Source: Aphelenchoides besseyi (Eukaryota; Nematoda; Chromadorea; Rhabditida; Aphelenchoididae). Taken from it: 64,000 bases of DNA. The translations under genes and the position numbers were made by a program. Numbering within the stretch: position 1 is the first letter of the stretch; each line of letters opens with the position of its first letter. Below the pieces are notes generated by a model. It made no database searches, was not told the DNA's origin, and saw only the letters and a program-made list of their open reading frames with translations. Location: NCBI GenBank assembly GCA_024699855.1, contig JAMPIQ010000002.1, forward strand, positions 11,098,001 through 11,162,000, given 5' to 3'. Shown piece after piece: positions 1 to 19,600 of this stretch.

Positions 1-1387
1 GAATAAAAAAGAGATACGAAGAAACCTGCACTGTAGTGTTCGAATCGTAACTAAACGATCTTGTCTGACCGTTCTCCAAGTAAACGCGTAAGACTTTAGC
101 CACGGATAAGAGTGATCCATACTGAAATGAATCTGTATTCGCCTATTCTCTTGAAACTAGCCTCCACGGGACTTCCGGCTACGGCAATACGCTCAGTAAA
201 ACGAACTTTTCTGCTCACATGATTTTTAACTCCGTTCTCTTTCTAAACACCAAACATACCATTTAAAATGCAAAAGCATTCTTAACCCACCAATCGTGAT
301 GGTTGTGAGACTTCCAGTCGCAATGTCGAAGAAGATTTTCGAATCATTTCGATGACTTTTAGTTTGCTTTCACATCGAACATCGACACCGTTTACAGCCA
401 AGATCTGATCTTTCGGTAATAATCGACCATCGCTTGGTCCACCTAATGGTTATTCAATTAGTTTGATTTAACAAAAATACAAGACCACGGTTAGCTGATT
501 ACTCGAAAACGGGTCATTCAGTTTACAAATTTTTTCACTGCATATGCTCACAGTGTGCGTTACGTAAACAGGTGAGAATAAGAAAACAGAACACAAAGAA
601 GCAGAGGCATAATTTGGCTTTGAAGGAACGACAAGTTGGGCCCCGTCAAAAGGTCGAGAGTGTTGTTGGTGTGCTTTGAATATTTTCATACGGAATACAA
701 TTTGAAAGTACAAATTCGAATACTTACAGGGTGTAACGAACTGAATGGTCACAGGTTTTTCATTGGCCGCAACAAATCCGTAGCCCGTTTTCAGATTGCG
801 ATGAATCTCGTAACTTCTCACGGGTGGATTGATTATCTTGTTGTCTTTTTGAAATGTCGATGCAGTTGCGAGCTCAATAGCTTCTAACGACGAACTACAT
901 CGAGGGTCTTTGTAGCTGGTGGTTTGGTTGATATGACTGAAAGCATCTCATTCAGATAATTGCCTACTTCATAAATTTGCTTTCATAAATAAAATAAAAG
1001 AACGCATATTTAAAATGCTCGTTTCTATACGAACTTTAACATACTGAATGTAGTATTGAGTTCCGAATTCATCAATGGCAAGTTCGTAGCCGTAAGGTAA
1101 ACCTAAGGTACAATGCCAAGCAACGTGTGGTGGATACCAGTAAGAACGGCGAGCAGTGCGACTAAATGCGATAGAAATAAAGACGCTAAGATCTTCTTGT
1201 ATTACTGTAAGTAGAAAACTCTTTGATCCGTTAGCAGACATCTATCACATTCTTGAACTACATGCTCGCAACCGGCACTGTGATACGCATCGAGCGTCAA
1301 TCCGAGAGCAATACGATCTGGTCGTCGTCGATTGAGGAGAGTTTCTGATGTTGTGTAGCCGTCTCGCTCAAACTCATTTTTCCTCAT
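1..1387 (-). CDS. FRMPD4/Preso-like WW-PDZ-FERM scaffold protein, 5' part, runs off the left edge
   Basis: FRMPD4 (Preso) family proteins are cortical scaffolds linking membrane receptors and actin through WW, PDZ and FERM domains. Reading leftward, exons that keep frame are 1387-1273, 1204-1045, 936-728, 442-291, 242-183 and 121-26. The ATG at 1387-1385 opens a short lead. A WW-like domain follows (LPYGYE, then YYIHHINQ and DPR), then a PDZ domain (TGYGFVAANEKPV, then GRLLPKDQILAVNG), then the family linker ending KVRFTERIA and the first FERM strand (VLRVYLENGQ). The order and linker match vertebrate FRMPD4 closely. The first signature Trp of the WW domain is Tyr here. The donor after the first exon (GCCG|gttgcg) is weak, so the extreme N-terminus is the least certain part. 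The rest of the FERM domain lies outside the window. Other FRMPD members are the only alternative I considered. Confidence 0.85.
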
Positions 1388-3414
1388 GGATCACGGCGAA
1401 CAAGATTGAGTTGAGTATTGATTAGCGTTTTATCATTTATCAACATAACGAGTCCCAGTCATCTGAAAACAATTCATATCACTCTCATTGAAGTTTAGTC
1501 GCGTTGTCGAAAATGCTACAATCGAGTTATCTAAGCGCTCAATATTGATATTGAAGACCAACATAACCAAAACCACAGAAATTGATCGTTGTGAACATCG
1601 GGATCTGTAGAATTTGAATACCAAAAAAAGAAGTCTGCCGATAGCAGAAATCGGATGGCATTTTTGTCTGCAAGAGCATAACTTTCCTTTCATACTCGTA
1701 AACGAGAGTTCCGCTGTTTTGTTTGGTGACAGAACATTTATGAGACAACGAAAACATAAAAGCGTGTAAAATTTCAAATGGTCAAAACGTGTTGGGCTTT
1801 GCGAGCAGTTCGTCTCTCATTTCGCTCAATGAACGGCCATTTCAAAGTCATGGGATTGCCGCTGTATGAACTGAAACGTCCAAATCGCCGTCTGCAACAT
1901 CGAACAGCCGCTTTTTACAAACGAACACAGAAACATGGCCCTGTGTTGTATTGCCATTAATGGTCCAGTTTTAATTGTGTGCTCGAAACAGAACGTAACA
2001 ATGAAGTCGACGTGGAAAGAAAATCCCACGAAGTCCCGGAAACATGCTTCGACGCACTTTTCATAATATTGTCTTTATGTAATACGAAAACAGACATTAG
2101 TGTTTCCATTACGAAGTGTTTCTTCGAGCAAAATAATAAAAAGGAGATTGATAGTCAACGGAACTTCCGACAAGAACGGCAATTTCGCTAAGACCGAGCG
2201 GGATCATGACGAAGAGATGGAAAACGATAGCTCATACGTCGAACTTAGTTTCCCGCCAAACTTCTCGAAAACGACGATCGTTTGAGCGCTTTGGGTGTTG
2301 AAAAGTCGAGATAATTAAAAGCGCTGCAAAACCCTCGAGAAATTCTTCAATTTAAGCCATCGGCCTTAATTCCATAACGAATTTTGTTCATTCGACGAAT
2401 TTCACCAAAAAACGACTTTTAAGTCCGCTTCCTTGGAGTGCGGAAGAAGTTGAAGCCGTCGAGTTGACTCACACTGGAAACACTATCCTAAAGAAGTCGG
2501 GTGAAAGTAAAAGATGCTCGAAAATTGGCCAAATTAGAAGCGAAAGTTGGCGTCATCGTTTGAACGGATCGATTCCATTTGCGGTGGTTGGTGTGAATTC
2601 GCCGACAACCTCATCAGACGAAACTTCGAGAACAACAAAAAGAACCCCAATCTCTCTTTGTTACAGTGAGAAAATCCGAAGCTAAGACTTCGGAGCGCGG
2701 GCAAGTTTCCGTCCTCTTCCATCAGGAACTAACTGAATTACTAAGAAGCTCAGTTGCGAAGTCCAACAAATTCAATTGATTGTCGCGCAGTTTTCTGATG
2801 AGCAGAAGATTGTCGTTGAAGACTTAAACATTACGATTGTTATTTATAGCACTTTTTTCAAATTTAACTGCATTTCAATATGCTGTTAATCACCACGTTC
2901 ACTCGACTGCAACAGCGAACTACGCAAAAACCTTAAACAAACCATGTGACCAATCGCAGAATTAAACTTGGGCGCCGACAAGCGCAAACCGCTGGTATGA
3001 GCAATGATAAATCAAATGGTGTCATTTACAGCGCTATTTTGGCTATCAATCGTCTTGTCTATGGAGAACAAACAGTCAGCACACATTTTTCGTGATCTTC
3101 GGCCGATCGTTTCGTCTTCACGTTCATGGTTTGGCGACAGTTCTTTTTATCAATTTAACCGGCTATTTTATCACATATACTTCTGATTTTGTTATCAGAC
3201 GGCTTCCATAGTTTGTTTATTTTCTTCTCGTACGTTCAACCTCCCGCGTGAACCATTCTTGGGTCGATTTCAAAAAGAGGACAAAAACTTAAGTTTGTTT
3301 CGTCAATTTACATCAAAACATGCGAGTATTTCTTTCGTGCGCTCTTCTGAAAGTACCATTCATTATTTGTGTATTTAGTCGCCATCAAATAGCCCGCTTC
3401 CGTTAAACTGTACG
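1388..3414. other. Divergent intergenic region, no gene assigned
   Basis: This stretch separates the start of the FRMPD4-like gene (leftward) from the start of DPYD (rightward), so it should hold both promoters. It has short ORFs on both strands, for example a 114-codon leftward ORF at 1433-1777, but none shows a family motif or a convincing splice chain. I found no tRNA-like cloverleaf or tandem repeat. Confidence 0.4.
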
Positions 3415-7180
<3,766 letters not shown>

Positions 7181-9230
7181 TCTCTGGTTATTTCAATTGC
7201 TTAGAAGAAGGTTTGTAGTTCGTTTAGAGTCATTCGTTTGCTTCTCCAAAAATGATATAATAAAATTTTGGTACATCAAATTTTAATCGCTCAGAAAACT
7301 TTTCTGCTCCCAACAACCGAACGTGCGAAGATCAAGAATTCTGGTGCTAAGAAGATTTGACCAGGTCTTATCCGTTATAATTCTTTTAAACGCCTTTGAA
7401 CTGCTATGGAATCTGATCGTTAAAACGAAGAAGTTAATGAAACTGAGGACTAGAATTCAAAGAGTATCGATTAGAAGAAAGTGATGAATTTCCTTTCAAT
7501 GACGTTTTTCATTACACTCCCTTCATACTCATGGACCCGAACGCTCGTTTGTGACTGCCAACACATTAAACGGTGCAAATTGGTTCATAAAATATGGACA
7601 TTCAAACTTCACATTTGAACCGAAATGAGCAAACCGAAGTGGCAAAAGCGAGAGGACATGACTTTGAGCCCGAGTTGTTGCATTTTCTTTTCCGCTTCAT
7701 GCGCTATCATTCAGCGGACAAACGGGGCCAAAGCAGTGGCAAAAAGAAACTGCGAACGAAGCCCAACGGCACTGCCGACATCGAAGAAGGTTTTCCACAA
7801 CGGGCCATTTGAAAAGTTCTTTTTTGCTCTCATTCTTGCAAGACAAACCGTTTCTTCGCACCGGCTCCGGTTTGTTCTTCATTTCCAGTGTTTTCAAACA
7901 TTTCGCTCCAAATTCGTAGTCTTTTTAATCGAGAAACGGAACACGCAATTTTCACAATGAACTTTCTGTCACATTTGTTTGCAATTTGACACTACAACGC
8001 GAATTTGTTTACAATGTTGTTGGTTTGAAGCACAGGAATGGACTTGTATTCAAATCAAGTTCAACGATTCTTTTTTGGCACATTATTCACGCTTTAATTG
8101 GCAATTAATCGTTAATGTTTAATGGTGAATGTGATTATCGTCGAAGAAGTTGCACGTTCCAATACACGGTTGTTTGAACTGCAAACTTTTGGTTAACATT
8201 ACCCAACCGATTTACATTGTTGTTTGCTCAAGTTTGCTACCGGTTTGTCCGTCTGTGGAAACTTAAACTCATTGGGTTTGCAATCCGCAGTTGCCGTTTT
8301 GTGTCGAACTGTCGTTTCCAGCAATCACGAACATTATTGTTGTTACCAGGTGGTTATGGCTTGTTTTTTATATCGCAAAAAAGTAATTAGAATTCTGGTG
8401 TTCGTACACATCCACTTCTATAATTGATATGCAGTCAAAAAGGCTCGAGATTCTTTTCGGTATTCAGGTTTTGAAATTAGAAAACTCGGAGTTCCAGTAA
8501 GAAACGCGATTTCTGTTTAACAGAGAAGTCGAACATTTCTACGTTGTACGAGGGCACGAAAATAGATGCCCGTATGGAAATTATATTGAAGCACGTGCGG
8601 TTGTGTCGGAATCGTGATTTCGTTTTATTTCGCTTCCTTAATCTTAACTTGTGTTTTGGGTTCTCTTTTGACATCACAATTCAAAACTCGGAATCAAGAT
8701 CCTATGGAACGTCATTGGGTAGTCTTTAGAGCTACAACTCTCGTTTAGCAGCACCCCTTCGTTTTTATCGCCACGTTAACATATTTGAGCGAAAGTGAAT
8801 GTGTAGAAGGCATAAACGAGATGGTTTGCCTGTTTTGATATTTATGGATAACTATTTCAATTTCGCTTTGAACCGCCCGTCGCGTTCACACCATTGATGC
8901 CATTTTTTGCGAAGCGGCGCGTGAACTTTGTTTGCTTTTCACTTTTTATTCTTCGGCTTTTTTGTGATGGATAACATGTTTCGGAGCTTAAACCGTTTTC
9001 ACATATTCGCTTTACGTTGTATACACAGTCAAAGAATGTCTCTCCGTTTATCAATCGTTTTCATCGAGGGTTGTATCTGCCGTTCAACTATTCGATTCTT
9101 TTTAATCAAACGTAATGAACGAACATTGTTTTCAATTGGAACAATCATGATGTTCCTCTTTTTCTTAACCAATTGCCTTATTAATCTTTGCGCGATTGCT
9201 CAGAATTCTCAACTAACGTATGTGTTTAAG
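7181..9230. other. DPYD 3' region and intergenic DNA
   Basis: This holds the DPYD 3' UTR, then DNA with short overlapping ORFs (for example 7594-7812 and 7625-7960, plus strand) that show no family motif or splice context. An open frame from 8928 runs into the next gene's ATG at 9231. Its first 100 codons are hydrophobic and end in a CTAAC plus TTTAAG splice-acceptor-like context, so I treat it as 5' UTR or intron. Confidence 0.4.
7259..7264 (+). terminator. Polyadenylation signal AATAAA for DPYD
   Basis: An AATAAA hexamer lies 79 bases beyond the DPYD stop codon, in an AT-rich stretch and in the right orientation. It is the first exact hexamer after the stop that I found. Confidence 0.6.
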
Positions 9231-9993
9231 ATGAACGAAGAATTGCCATCTTCTCCGACATCAAATGCCAATTCTGCAGCAACGTCATGGAAATTTGGAC
9301 GAGCGCAGTCAAATTGCGTACCGCTCTCTACCTCGACTTCTATTCAACAATCAAGTCCAACGATTTTCTATAAAAATCGAACCAGCATAATGTCTCAGCC
9401 TCAAACCATTCCGCCAACACCTCCAGCAAACGCTATGGAGACTCAATCGGCATATCCGCTAATTTCTCCGTTAACACTAATGAACAACGACGAGTCGAAT
9501 GTTGGCGAGATGTTAACTAGTCGTACACAGCTACTAAGCGTTAGTCAAATGGTTAGACAACACAGTGATACAACGAACAATCGACGGTTAATTCGATCGG
9601 GAGCCATCGTATGTGATGATCGACCGGCAACTTCCAGCAACACAGCAACAAATACGCAAGTGAGTTCTGCAAATTCCAAAAGTTGAATTACAATGATAAT
9701 CATTTGAACATCGTTTTGCGTTTGTTTTCGTTATTTGACGGCATTTGCGATCTCATTCGATCGCTTTGTACATCTCTTAGCCGCAGGGTCGTGGTTGGAT
9801 CAAAGCAAAACAGCGAGGTTTATTAATAGGAAGCCGCTCAGCCATAAACAACGATGCTCGTTCTCTTAAATCAGCAAAAAAGCGAAAGCCTGAGAACGAG
9901 AACATTTCAACAGGTGCAATTAAATGGACGCCAGCGGCTTGCAAAAAGTCGTCCAGTCCCGTGTACACACAAAGCAATCCGATTGGTCTTCCA
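9231..9993 (+). CDS. Probable 5' coding exons of the CaM-kinase kinase gene (Ser/Thr-rich N-terminal region)
   Basis: Two exons, 9231-9659 and 9781-9993, join in phase to encode 214 residues rich in Ser, Thr, Asn and Pro with no folded domain (IPPTPPANAMET, then a basic stretch KSAKKRKPEN). If the donor at 9994 (CCA|gtgatt) is used, the frame joins the CaMKK exon at 11141 in phase 0. The product would be about 648 residues, resembling vertebrate CaMKKs with their long disordered Ser-rich N-terminus before an RRPT-like motif (LKRPTR here). If the donor is not used, this is a separate gene ending at the TGA at 10000-10002. The intron would be 1147 bases, long for this window. Only cDNA could settle this. 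Confidence 0.55.
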
Positions 9994-11140
9994 GTGATTT
10001 GATTTGCGTTTGAAATCCGCTGTTGGATATCAATGATTTCGGAGTTGGATTTTACCGATGTGTAAACGCACTTACAGAAAACCCGTCTAGTAATTTGAGT
10101 AGCTATTGATGGGAATGGCAGTTTTCGAAGGGACGCAGGAATGAGAACCTTTAAACCTCGAGCTCGTTTCGTTCAGAAGCTATTGTGTTTGTTCAAGAAA
10201 TGCGTTGTTGAAATGGGTGCATTTTATTACGTTAACTATGGCTTGGTCGCCGTAATGGTTCCGTTCGAAAGCCCTTGGAGTTTTCAATAAGAAACGAACA
10301 CGTTTCATCGATCTTTTGCGTGTTTTTTGCGTTCATTTAACGTTAATAAGTTCGTTGTGATCCAATGAGCTTTCGAACTTTTTGTTTCTCGTTACGAAAT
10401 GAACATAATTACCCACACTGAAGATGCCAATTTCATATTGTACGAAGGACGAAATAGACATCATACGTTCATTAAAAGCAAACAGCTTCGAATTAAGAGT
10501 ATCTCTTTCTGTTCACTTTGAAAATTCCAACGGTGCACTTTTACACATCGACAACCAATTCGTCGGTTAGTACTTGAGTAGGAGATGACAAAGCGCAATA
10601 TTACTCTCGTTCATTATTCCAATAAGCGGTTTTGATCGAAATCGAAAGTATTTAAAGTTTTGTTTTACGGTCTTGAATTTTTGGATATAGAGTGTCGCTC
10701 ACTGTACACGTTGCCTTTGCATTCGCGAGTTTTTGCAAGAAGCGCACACTCTGGATGTCAACAGGAGATGAGAAGTTCGAAAACTGCGGAAAGAAGGAAA
10801 GTAGGTAAAGAAAGTCGGTGAATGTGATAGCATTTTATTTGTTTCAACTCCGGAAAATAGTTCTCAAAATGTTCGTCCGTAAAAAGAGTTATCGACCTTG
10901 TTGGCTATTCGATCGAAGAAGCAGTCAACTTAACTGCCACTTATCTTTCCCGTTCGTTTGACTGCTTATACGACCCAACTTTCCGTGGAATCGTTGAAGT
11001 CTTTTTCGCATGTGAATCTAATCATTTTTTCAAATTTCGAGTTATGTAGCCCAAATGGTTTCTATATATTCACTTTTCAATGCATCGTTAATCTAAGAAC
11101 ATTTCCTTGAACTGAATTTCTTTAATAGTTAATGTTTTAG
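9994..11140. other. Long intron or intergenic gap before the CaMKK kinase exons
   Basis: This 1.15 kb has no long ORF and no repeat that I can see. It ends in a strong acceptor (TAATGTTTTAG before 11141). It is either an intron of the CaMKK gene or contains the promoter of a shorter isoform starting at 11141. Confidence 0.4.
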
Positions 11141-12898
<1,758 letters not shown>

Positions 12899-13612
12899 TC
12901 TTCACTTTTATTCTTTTTTACAACAATTCCAAACTTTTTTGCGGGTCATTAACTGCCAAACTCTGATAAACAGGCTAAAAGTTATTCCGTCGTTTCCATT
13001 TCATAGCTCATTATATTTCTTGGCTTTTACAACGATTCTCATTTCATTGCCGGGTCTCAACTACTCAAATCTCTCTTGTTTAGTGTCTGACTAAGCCAAA
13101 CATTCAAGCTCGGGATACGCTTTCTAACTTGTTTTTTATTGTCTCTACTCGTTAGTGATCTTCTGAACCCCAATTGCCGTTGCCAATTAAACTGCGAATA
13201 AACGGGTGTCAATAAAAAGGATTTAAGTTTAATCAAATTTGTTGATTTTCTCGTACAGCAAATTTTCGATTGAAGTGGACGCGGTTATCGAGTTGAATTT
13301 TATTAACGTAATAACCAAATAGCAACAAATCGATTTGATATAAAAGTTTATTGAGTGATTGAAGAGAAAGTGGGAGAGAACAACGGTAAATTAACTGGAC
13401 CCGGAGAGTTCACCGCACATGAAAATTCAATGGAAACGTGAATAGCGATGTAGTGGCTGATGGAGAAACGAAAAATAATTGCAAAGTGTTGGAATTAAAT
13501 TTGACACTAATCAACGAACTAAACACCCGCATAGAGTCCTAATTTTCGCAACTAAGAAACAATTAGTTGAGGGGTACCACTTCGTATACGCAACAACATT
13601 CCGTTCATTCTT
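12899..13612. other. Shared 3' region of two converging genes, with poly(A) signals
   Basis: The CaMKK gene (rightward) and the ERG channel gene (leftward) converge here. AATAAA hexamers on the plus strand at about 13197 and 13211 suit CaMKK. No further gene is visible. Confidence 0.5.
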
Positions 13613-16600
13613 TTACAGCGAAGTATCATCGTCTGGACTTGCCAACGTGCAGATCTGATCGCTGTCTGAGTTTTGTCGATCTCGACTGCTTGTTCGATAA
13701 AGTGATCGACGTTCTATCGCGCTGTTCGTTTGACTGATCGAAGAAGTGGGCGACGGATTAGACGGAATTATGCTCAAAGGCATAAACTTGTTTGGTCGAT
13801 GATCCAAACTGGTGGATGGAATCATAACGGTTGATGATTCCGTCGACGTTAATAGCGGTGTGCTGGCGGTTGTTGCAAGTTCATCGGAAATAATCGGACG
13901 CTAAATAAATGAACCAATTAACACATTTCCAAAACTTCTAATCACCTGATTTAGTTGTCTACAGTTACCTATAACCTGAGTTTCAATCTCAAATTCCCGT
14001 TGCGAACTTGCTAGACTGCCACGAGGTAAAGCATTTGTATCAATGGTCATAGCGTTAACATGAGACCCACTTGTACCTGAAATTCTATTGATGTTAAACA
14101 AAAGATTTTCGTTTCTACCGCTTCCGCTTGTTTGCGCGCTAAATGGACCGGAGATCAGAAGAAGTTGTTTGATTTCCTCTAATCCACTGTTCATCTTGTT
14201 TTCCATTTGTTCCAGATGTCTAAAATGAATTTCTTTCGTTGGAACAATCCGATCCACAAACCCTTCAATCAAATCCAATCTGTCATTCAAGTAGTTGTAT
14301 CGACTGTCGTTGGTGTTGGTTTGTTCCGGAGGTGCAAACGTGACACGAGCGGACCCTAAAATCAAACTCCGAGTTAGTACCATCGATGCAATTAACGATC
14401 TTTTTTGAAGGGCAAGCAAGTTTAGTGAAAATGGATGTTATGATCAAAAAGTTTGATTCAAACGGCAACCAACTTCTTAAGCCAAACCGTACTATAAGAT
14501 AAAAAATGGAGGGTTAAATTTAGAGGCGAAATAAGAACTTTAGATCAACAAATCGTGCAAAGCTACTGATAATCAAAATGTTAAGAGATTCAGCATTTCA
14601 AACAAAAATCCTACGAAGTTAGCGGTAAAAGGAATAAAACGCTCACGCTTGTGCAAATCAACACAAAAAACCAGGAAACAGATTCAGGTTTGATGAGCAA
14701 TTCAAATTATCGAATTCAAAATTGGTTTTAAAATTCAAAATAAACAAACTGATCAAATCATTTCAGGTAAAAACAACTGTACATTTGTCATATTTCTGCA
14801 TCTGAACGGGACTAAGACCCCGGAATGCGTAGGTTGTTGTCCGATTCTTCGGTAGTTCATTCTGTAAGATGGGTGTACAAGGCTCTGATGCATCGGCGTT
14901 CATCAGCAACAAGGGCTCCATTTCACCAAAACTGTGAGAATCCGACATTCGCGCTCTGTATGGCAACTGCGGACGACCTGAGTGACAAACTTGATTACAA
15001 CTCAGATCACTTCCATCCACTCAAAACTAACTAATCAAACAAGCACAGTACATCGACAACACTTAGTCTCTTAATCGAACACATTCATTTTATTAAACGA
15101 ATTTTATTTTACTACCAAACAAAAACAGTAATTCAATAGTGTTGTTCTTCAAATTCTCAATCGGTAGACAAAACATCACATCGTATCACTTCACACTATC
15201 AAACCATTTTACGTATGTTTTGTACACAACAACATTGATAGCTCTTAGGTGGAATACAAACTCGAAGTTAATACGTCCAAAATCAAGTGCGTTAAAGTCA
15301 AATGTGCCATTCCGTTCAAAAACATCACAATTAACCAATTAAAATCAATGTAAATGAGCTGAATTCTCTAAAAGTTTGTACACATCGTCGATTACAAGCG
15401 ATAGGAGCGAAAAGCTGCACATCAAAATTAGTTTAATGACTTGTTAAGAAAACTTGTTATCAACTACCAAAGTTATTTCCTGTTACATCAAGCACACGAT
15501 TGTTAGCGTACAAGAAAGCCACGGCACAATTTGGCCGCAAATTAAAACGAAAATTATAAAAGTCACTTACCTGATGCTTGTGGATCACTCGGTGAAGGAA
15601 CATTCGTTGCTTGATTGCACATTTGTAGTTCTTCATTCATTACGCCATCACGAAATTGAGATGTAAATGCACGCACGTCTAAAAAAATCATACGATTAAC
15701 ACACCAAACATTGTAGTCGTATGAAAATATTATCACTGACCTTCGCATTGGTTTTCTCGATTTACTGACGAAGACATCCTTAGAAGTTTGTGTCGATGTC
15801 CCATCCGCCGTCTTGTGCTATGCGGATCTTGTCGCGATAGTCGTCGAACGTCTCGTAAGTTATAGGTAATGACGAGATTGTTGCAAAAACTTTCTTTGAA
15901 CTCGGGATACATATCCAGTACATCAAGCAAGTCGTCTCGAAGTATTTTGTGTAGATCGCAATAAGTTAACGCTCGAACACTACAAGATGCTTTGCCCACA
16001 TCGTCATAGAGTAATGGGTTTTCTCCAAAAACATCATCTTTACCTGTAAAATCTTTGTAAGTATTAAAAATTAGCTTCCAAACCTAAGATTCCCATGACC
16101 ATATCGTCTTTGACTATTTCAACTGATCCACGTGCAATAAAATGCAGACCCGTTAAAATGTCGCCACGATGTACGAGTGTGTCACCGGGTGGTGAGTGAG
16201 TTGTTCGAAATCTCAAACTTAAAGCGCGTAAACAACCGGGCGATGTGCCGGCAAATGCGGGTGAACTGTTCAACAGATTTCGATGCAAATGAAGACAAAT
16301 ATCCGCTTGAAGGCAATCTGGAAATCCTTTGAGAACCTAAACAACAAATTGAAAACTTTTGAACTTGTTTGATGCTTACGGTATTCATATCGATTCCATT
16401 TGTGTAGGACCACGCATGTTGAAAGTATTCTTCTAATCGTTGACGTAACGGATTTGGTACTTGGTGAAAACGAATGAATTCTCTTAGTCTGGACATTTCG
16501 GTGTGATATCGTGCCGTTCCACTGTATAGCCGTTGAATGATTGCAGACACATTACCGAACACTGACGCGTACATTAGAGCTATAAAAACGATCATTAGAA

Positions 16601-19600
16601 CGTTGTTGAGTTAGATGAGACAACAAATCAAATAAATCTTACATCCAAGTATCATCATAACGATGGTAAAAATTTTTTCCAAATCCGTTGTCGCAGAAAC
16701 ATTGCCGAATCCAATAGACGTAATTGTTGAAAGAGTGAAATAAAGAGCAGTCACATAACGCGACTTCAATGATGGTCCACCCGTAGGAGCAAGTGAGCCG
16801 TTCGTTGCAGAATAAGGTTCATTGAGATTTTTGGCTACAAAAATTGGCTTAAATCCTAGCGAAAATGAACATACCGAGTTGATGCAACCAAGTAATTTCT
16901 TTGTGAGGTAATTCGTGGCTTCCTATTGCGTACCAAATACATGCGAGCCAATGAGCAATTAGTGCAAATGTTGCCATTAATAAAAGAAGAACGGCAGCGC
17001 CATATTCTGAGTATCGATCCAACTTTCTGGCTACCCGTACCAACCTCAACAATCGCGCAGCTTTTAAAAGACCAATAAGAGTGGTCGTCTAGAAGGAAAG
17101 ATGTCATTTGAGATTTCCAGTAGTACTTACATTTGCCTCTTCATTAGTATTTGCTAACAGTAAATCGAAAGGCACGGCGGCAATCATATCGATGATAAAC
17201 CAACCAGTAAAATAGTGACGAGCAATTTTTCCGGGATCGGACACAACCTACAAAAAGTTGTTTAAAAAACAAAAAAATAACAATTTATGTAAACCTCATC
17301 GTTGTCATTGACATATGTCGTACGAAAATTAATTATGATGTCAACAATCTAAATAGAATTTTGAGAAGTTCTTGTTAAATTGCTAAATTCGAAGGCAAAA
17401 GGCTTTTTGCAACCCTCTAACCTTATCGAATCTACAAAGCATTAACTTACAAACATAATATCAACAATAAGGTCGATGATTTCCAACGGCTCCGAGAATC
17501 GAGCTCGTCTTGAGTTTTCTTGGCTCTGAACAAATGAATCGTTGATGCGAATGTCAACTCAACAATTTTACCTCCCGCAATAGAAAGACTGCGACATAAG
17601 GAGTGAAAATGGCAGTGTAAATAACGAGCAATAAGATAATCCAATCCCATACGGCTTTAAATGGTGAGTAATGAACGATCGTACAATGATGAATACGCGC
17701 CGGTTGAAGTTTGTACTCAGGAAGAACATCAGCACCTAGTGATAACACCTGAAAAGAAACATTGCATTTGATCGATTGCATTTATACATGAATAAAATTA
17801 GGTTTACTGTTCATGTCGATTTGATCGAAACTCCGAAGACTTACTTTTACAGACCCGTTTTGAAGAACATGCATAACCGGCTTACGCAATTTGCGCGGAA
17901 TTTTGATTGCTGGTTGCCCACCGTATCGGTGGGCGCCAGAGGGTGAGCTTATTGCCACCTACTTCTCGGTTAATGTTGAATTATTTACGCTACTCGTACA
18001 ATGGAGAATCATTTTGACTAAATCAAAGAAATCGCAAATTTTCGAAAATACGCGCACAAATTAGCGTTCAATAAAGCAAGTAGATAGTTGTAATAAGAGA
18101 TTAAGATAAAAGAAATACGATACGAGTTGTTAGCTGAGAATCAATTAAACTCTCATAGAAATCAAATCGATCATTTCAATTATTCAAATCGTAACATCTT
18201 GGGCTCATAGTCTTCAGCGAGACGCCATTAACTATTTTAGACGTGGTTTGCTTCCGAGTCAAATAAAGCAGAAGACGGTCAAGAACGAAAAACGAGCAGT
18301 GATGAGAAGAACAGAAAAGGAGTCATTGGTATCTCTTTCAAACAATGCGAAATGGTGGAAAGGTCGAAATGGCATGCTCGTTATTATGGCATCAAGTAAG
18401 CAGTGTAATCGAGGCGATGGTAAGAAGCGTGTGGCGCTTTGCGCAACCAAAGGCAATTGGAGCACAAGAGATGAGAAGCGACCGATACCCCCGTTGGGGC
18501 GAGTCCTTTGGCCCGCCAACTACGACCAGAAGCAACGTGACAAGAGCGGAGACCGTTTATTCGACGAGTTCGATGCACACTTGAAACCGGCAAAAATCTT
18601 CTTGGCGCCCGTTTCCCAAATGCTATAATCACATAATCAAAAAAGCGAAGAGAAATCTTAAATGTAACCATTTCAGTTGGAAACACATAAACAACATTTC
18701 GAATGTTGACAATGAGATTTTGACATGCGACCACTTAACTTCTGTACTTAAACTTACTACGTCAAGAAGTCGAAGACCGCACTTTTCAATTTTGACATAA
18801 AGCAGAATTAAAAACAAAACAAAAAGAAAGACACGATTTGAAGGGGGTGGAAGAGCAATCCATAAGGAAACGCTAGCTGCTCACCCGCGACAACCCCCGG
18901 GTTCAGCAATACTCTTGAGGATTAGGATAAGAGGACGGTCCGACGTTTAAAGCATGAAACGTCGATGCGCCACCGTTTAAATGAATGTCGTCGCCATCTA
19001 TCAATATTGATTTGATACGCAATAACTGTTGTTAAGAACAAAAGCTTCAATAATTTTGATCCTAATGCGACAATTTGAAAGTTCTGAAAATGAAAATGTT
19101 TGGCGTAAAAATGAACTTAACCTATGGTTTAAAGTGTTTTGCAATTTAAAAGTCTAATAAATATTCTAAAAGAATCGATATTCTTGTTGCTATCTTCGTA
19201 ACTATTGGGAAAAAGAAAGAAATTATGTGAACTACACAGATTCATAAGACAGTAAACGCCAAGACGCGTAACCTAACAACTTGAATACGTTAAGGCATAA
19301 GTCGGACCGTTTGTTGCGCTGAACGAGCAGGAGTCGATGATTATAGGGCACGCTGAGGACCTGGACGACTTTAATGCTTCGACAAAACAAATTTAATAAT
19401 ATTGGCCACAATAGAACGAAAATGTTTCCTTTCTGTCGTGTGCACCGCTGAGAAAGAGAAGAAGTGTTCTTCACACAAATAAAAACGCACAAGCCTTCAA
19501 TTCCTTCAGACGTCGCAAGCAAAAAGCCAACGGAAAGTAAAACGAGGGTAACGAACTACAAAGAAGGAGCGCGTTGTGAGTGAGATAATTCGTATATAAA

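Noticed and set aside
1433..1777. 114-codon leftward ORF upstream of the FRMPD4-like start
   Set aside because: Irregular composition, overlapping frames, no motif, and no splice link to the exon at 1387.
7594..7960. Overlapping plus-strand ORFs after DPYD
   Set aside because: Two frames open at once with no motif, splice signal or poly(A) context of their own.
18248..18628. 126-codon plus-strand ORF in the long ERG intron
   Set aside because: Basic, patchy composition and open frames on the other strand too. No promoter or poly(A) context supports a nested gene.
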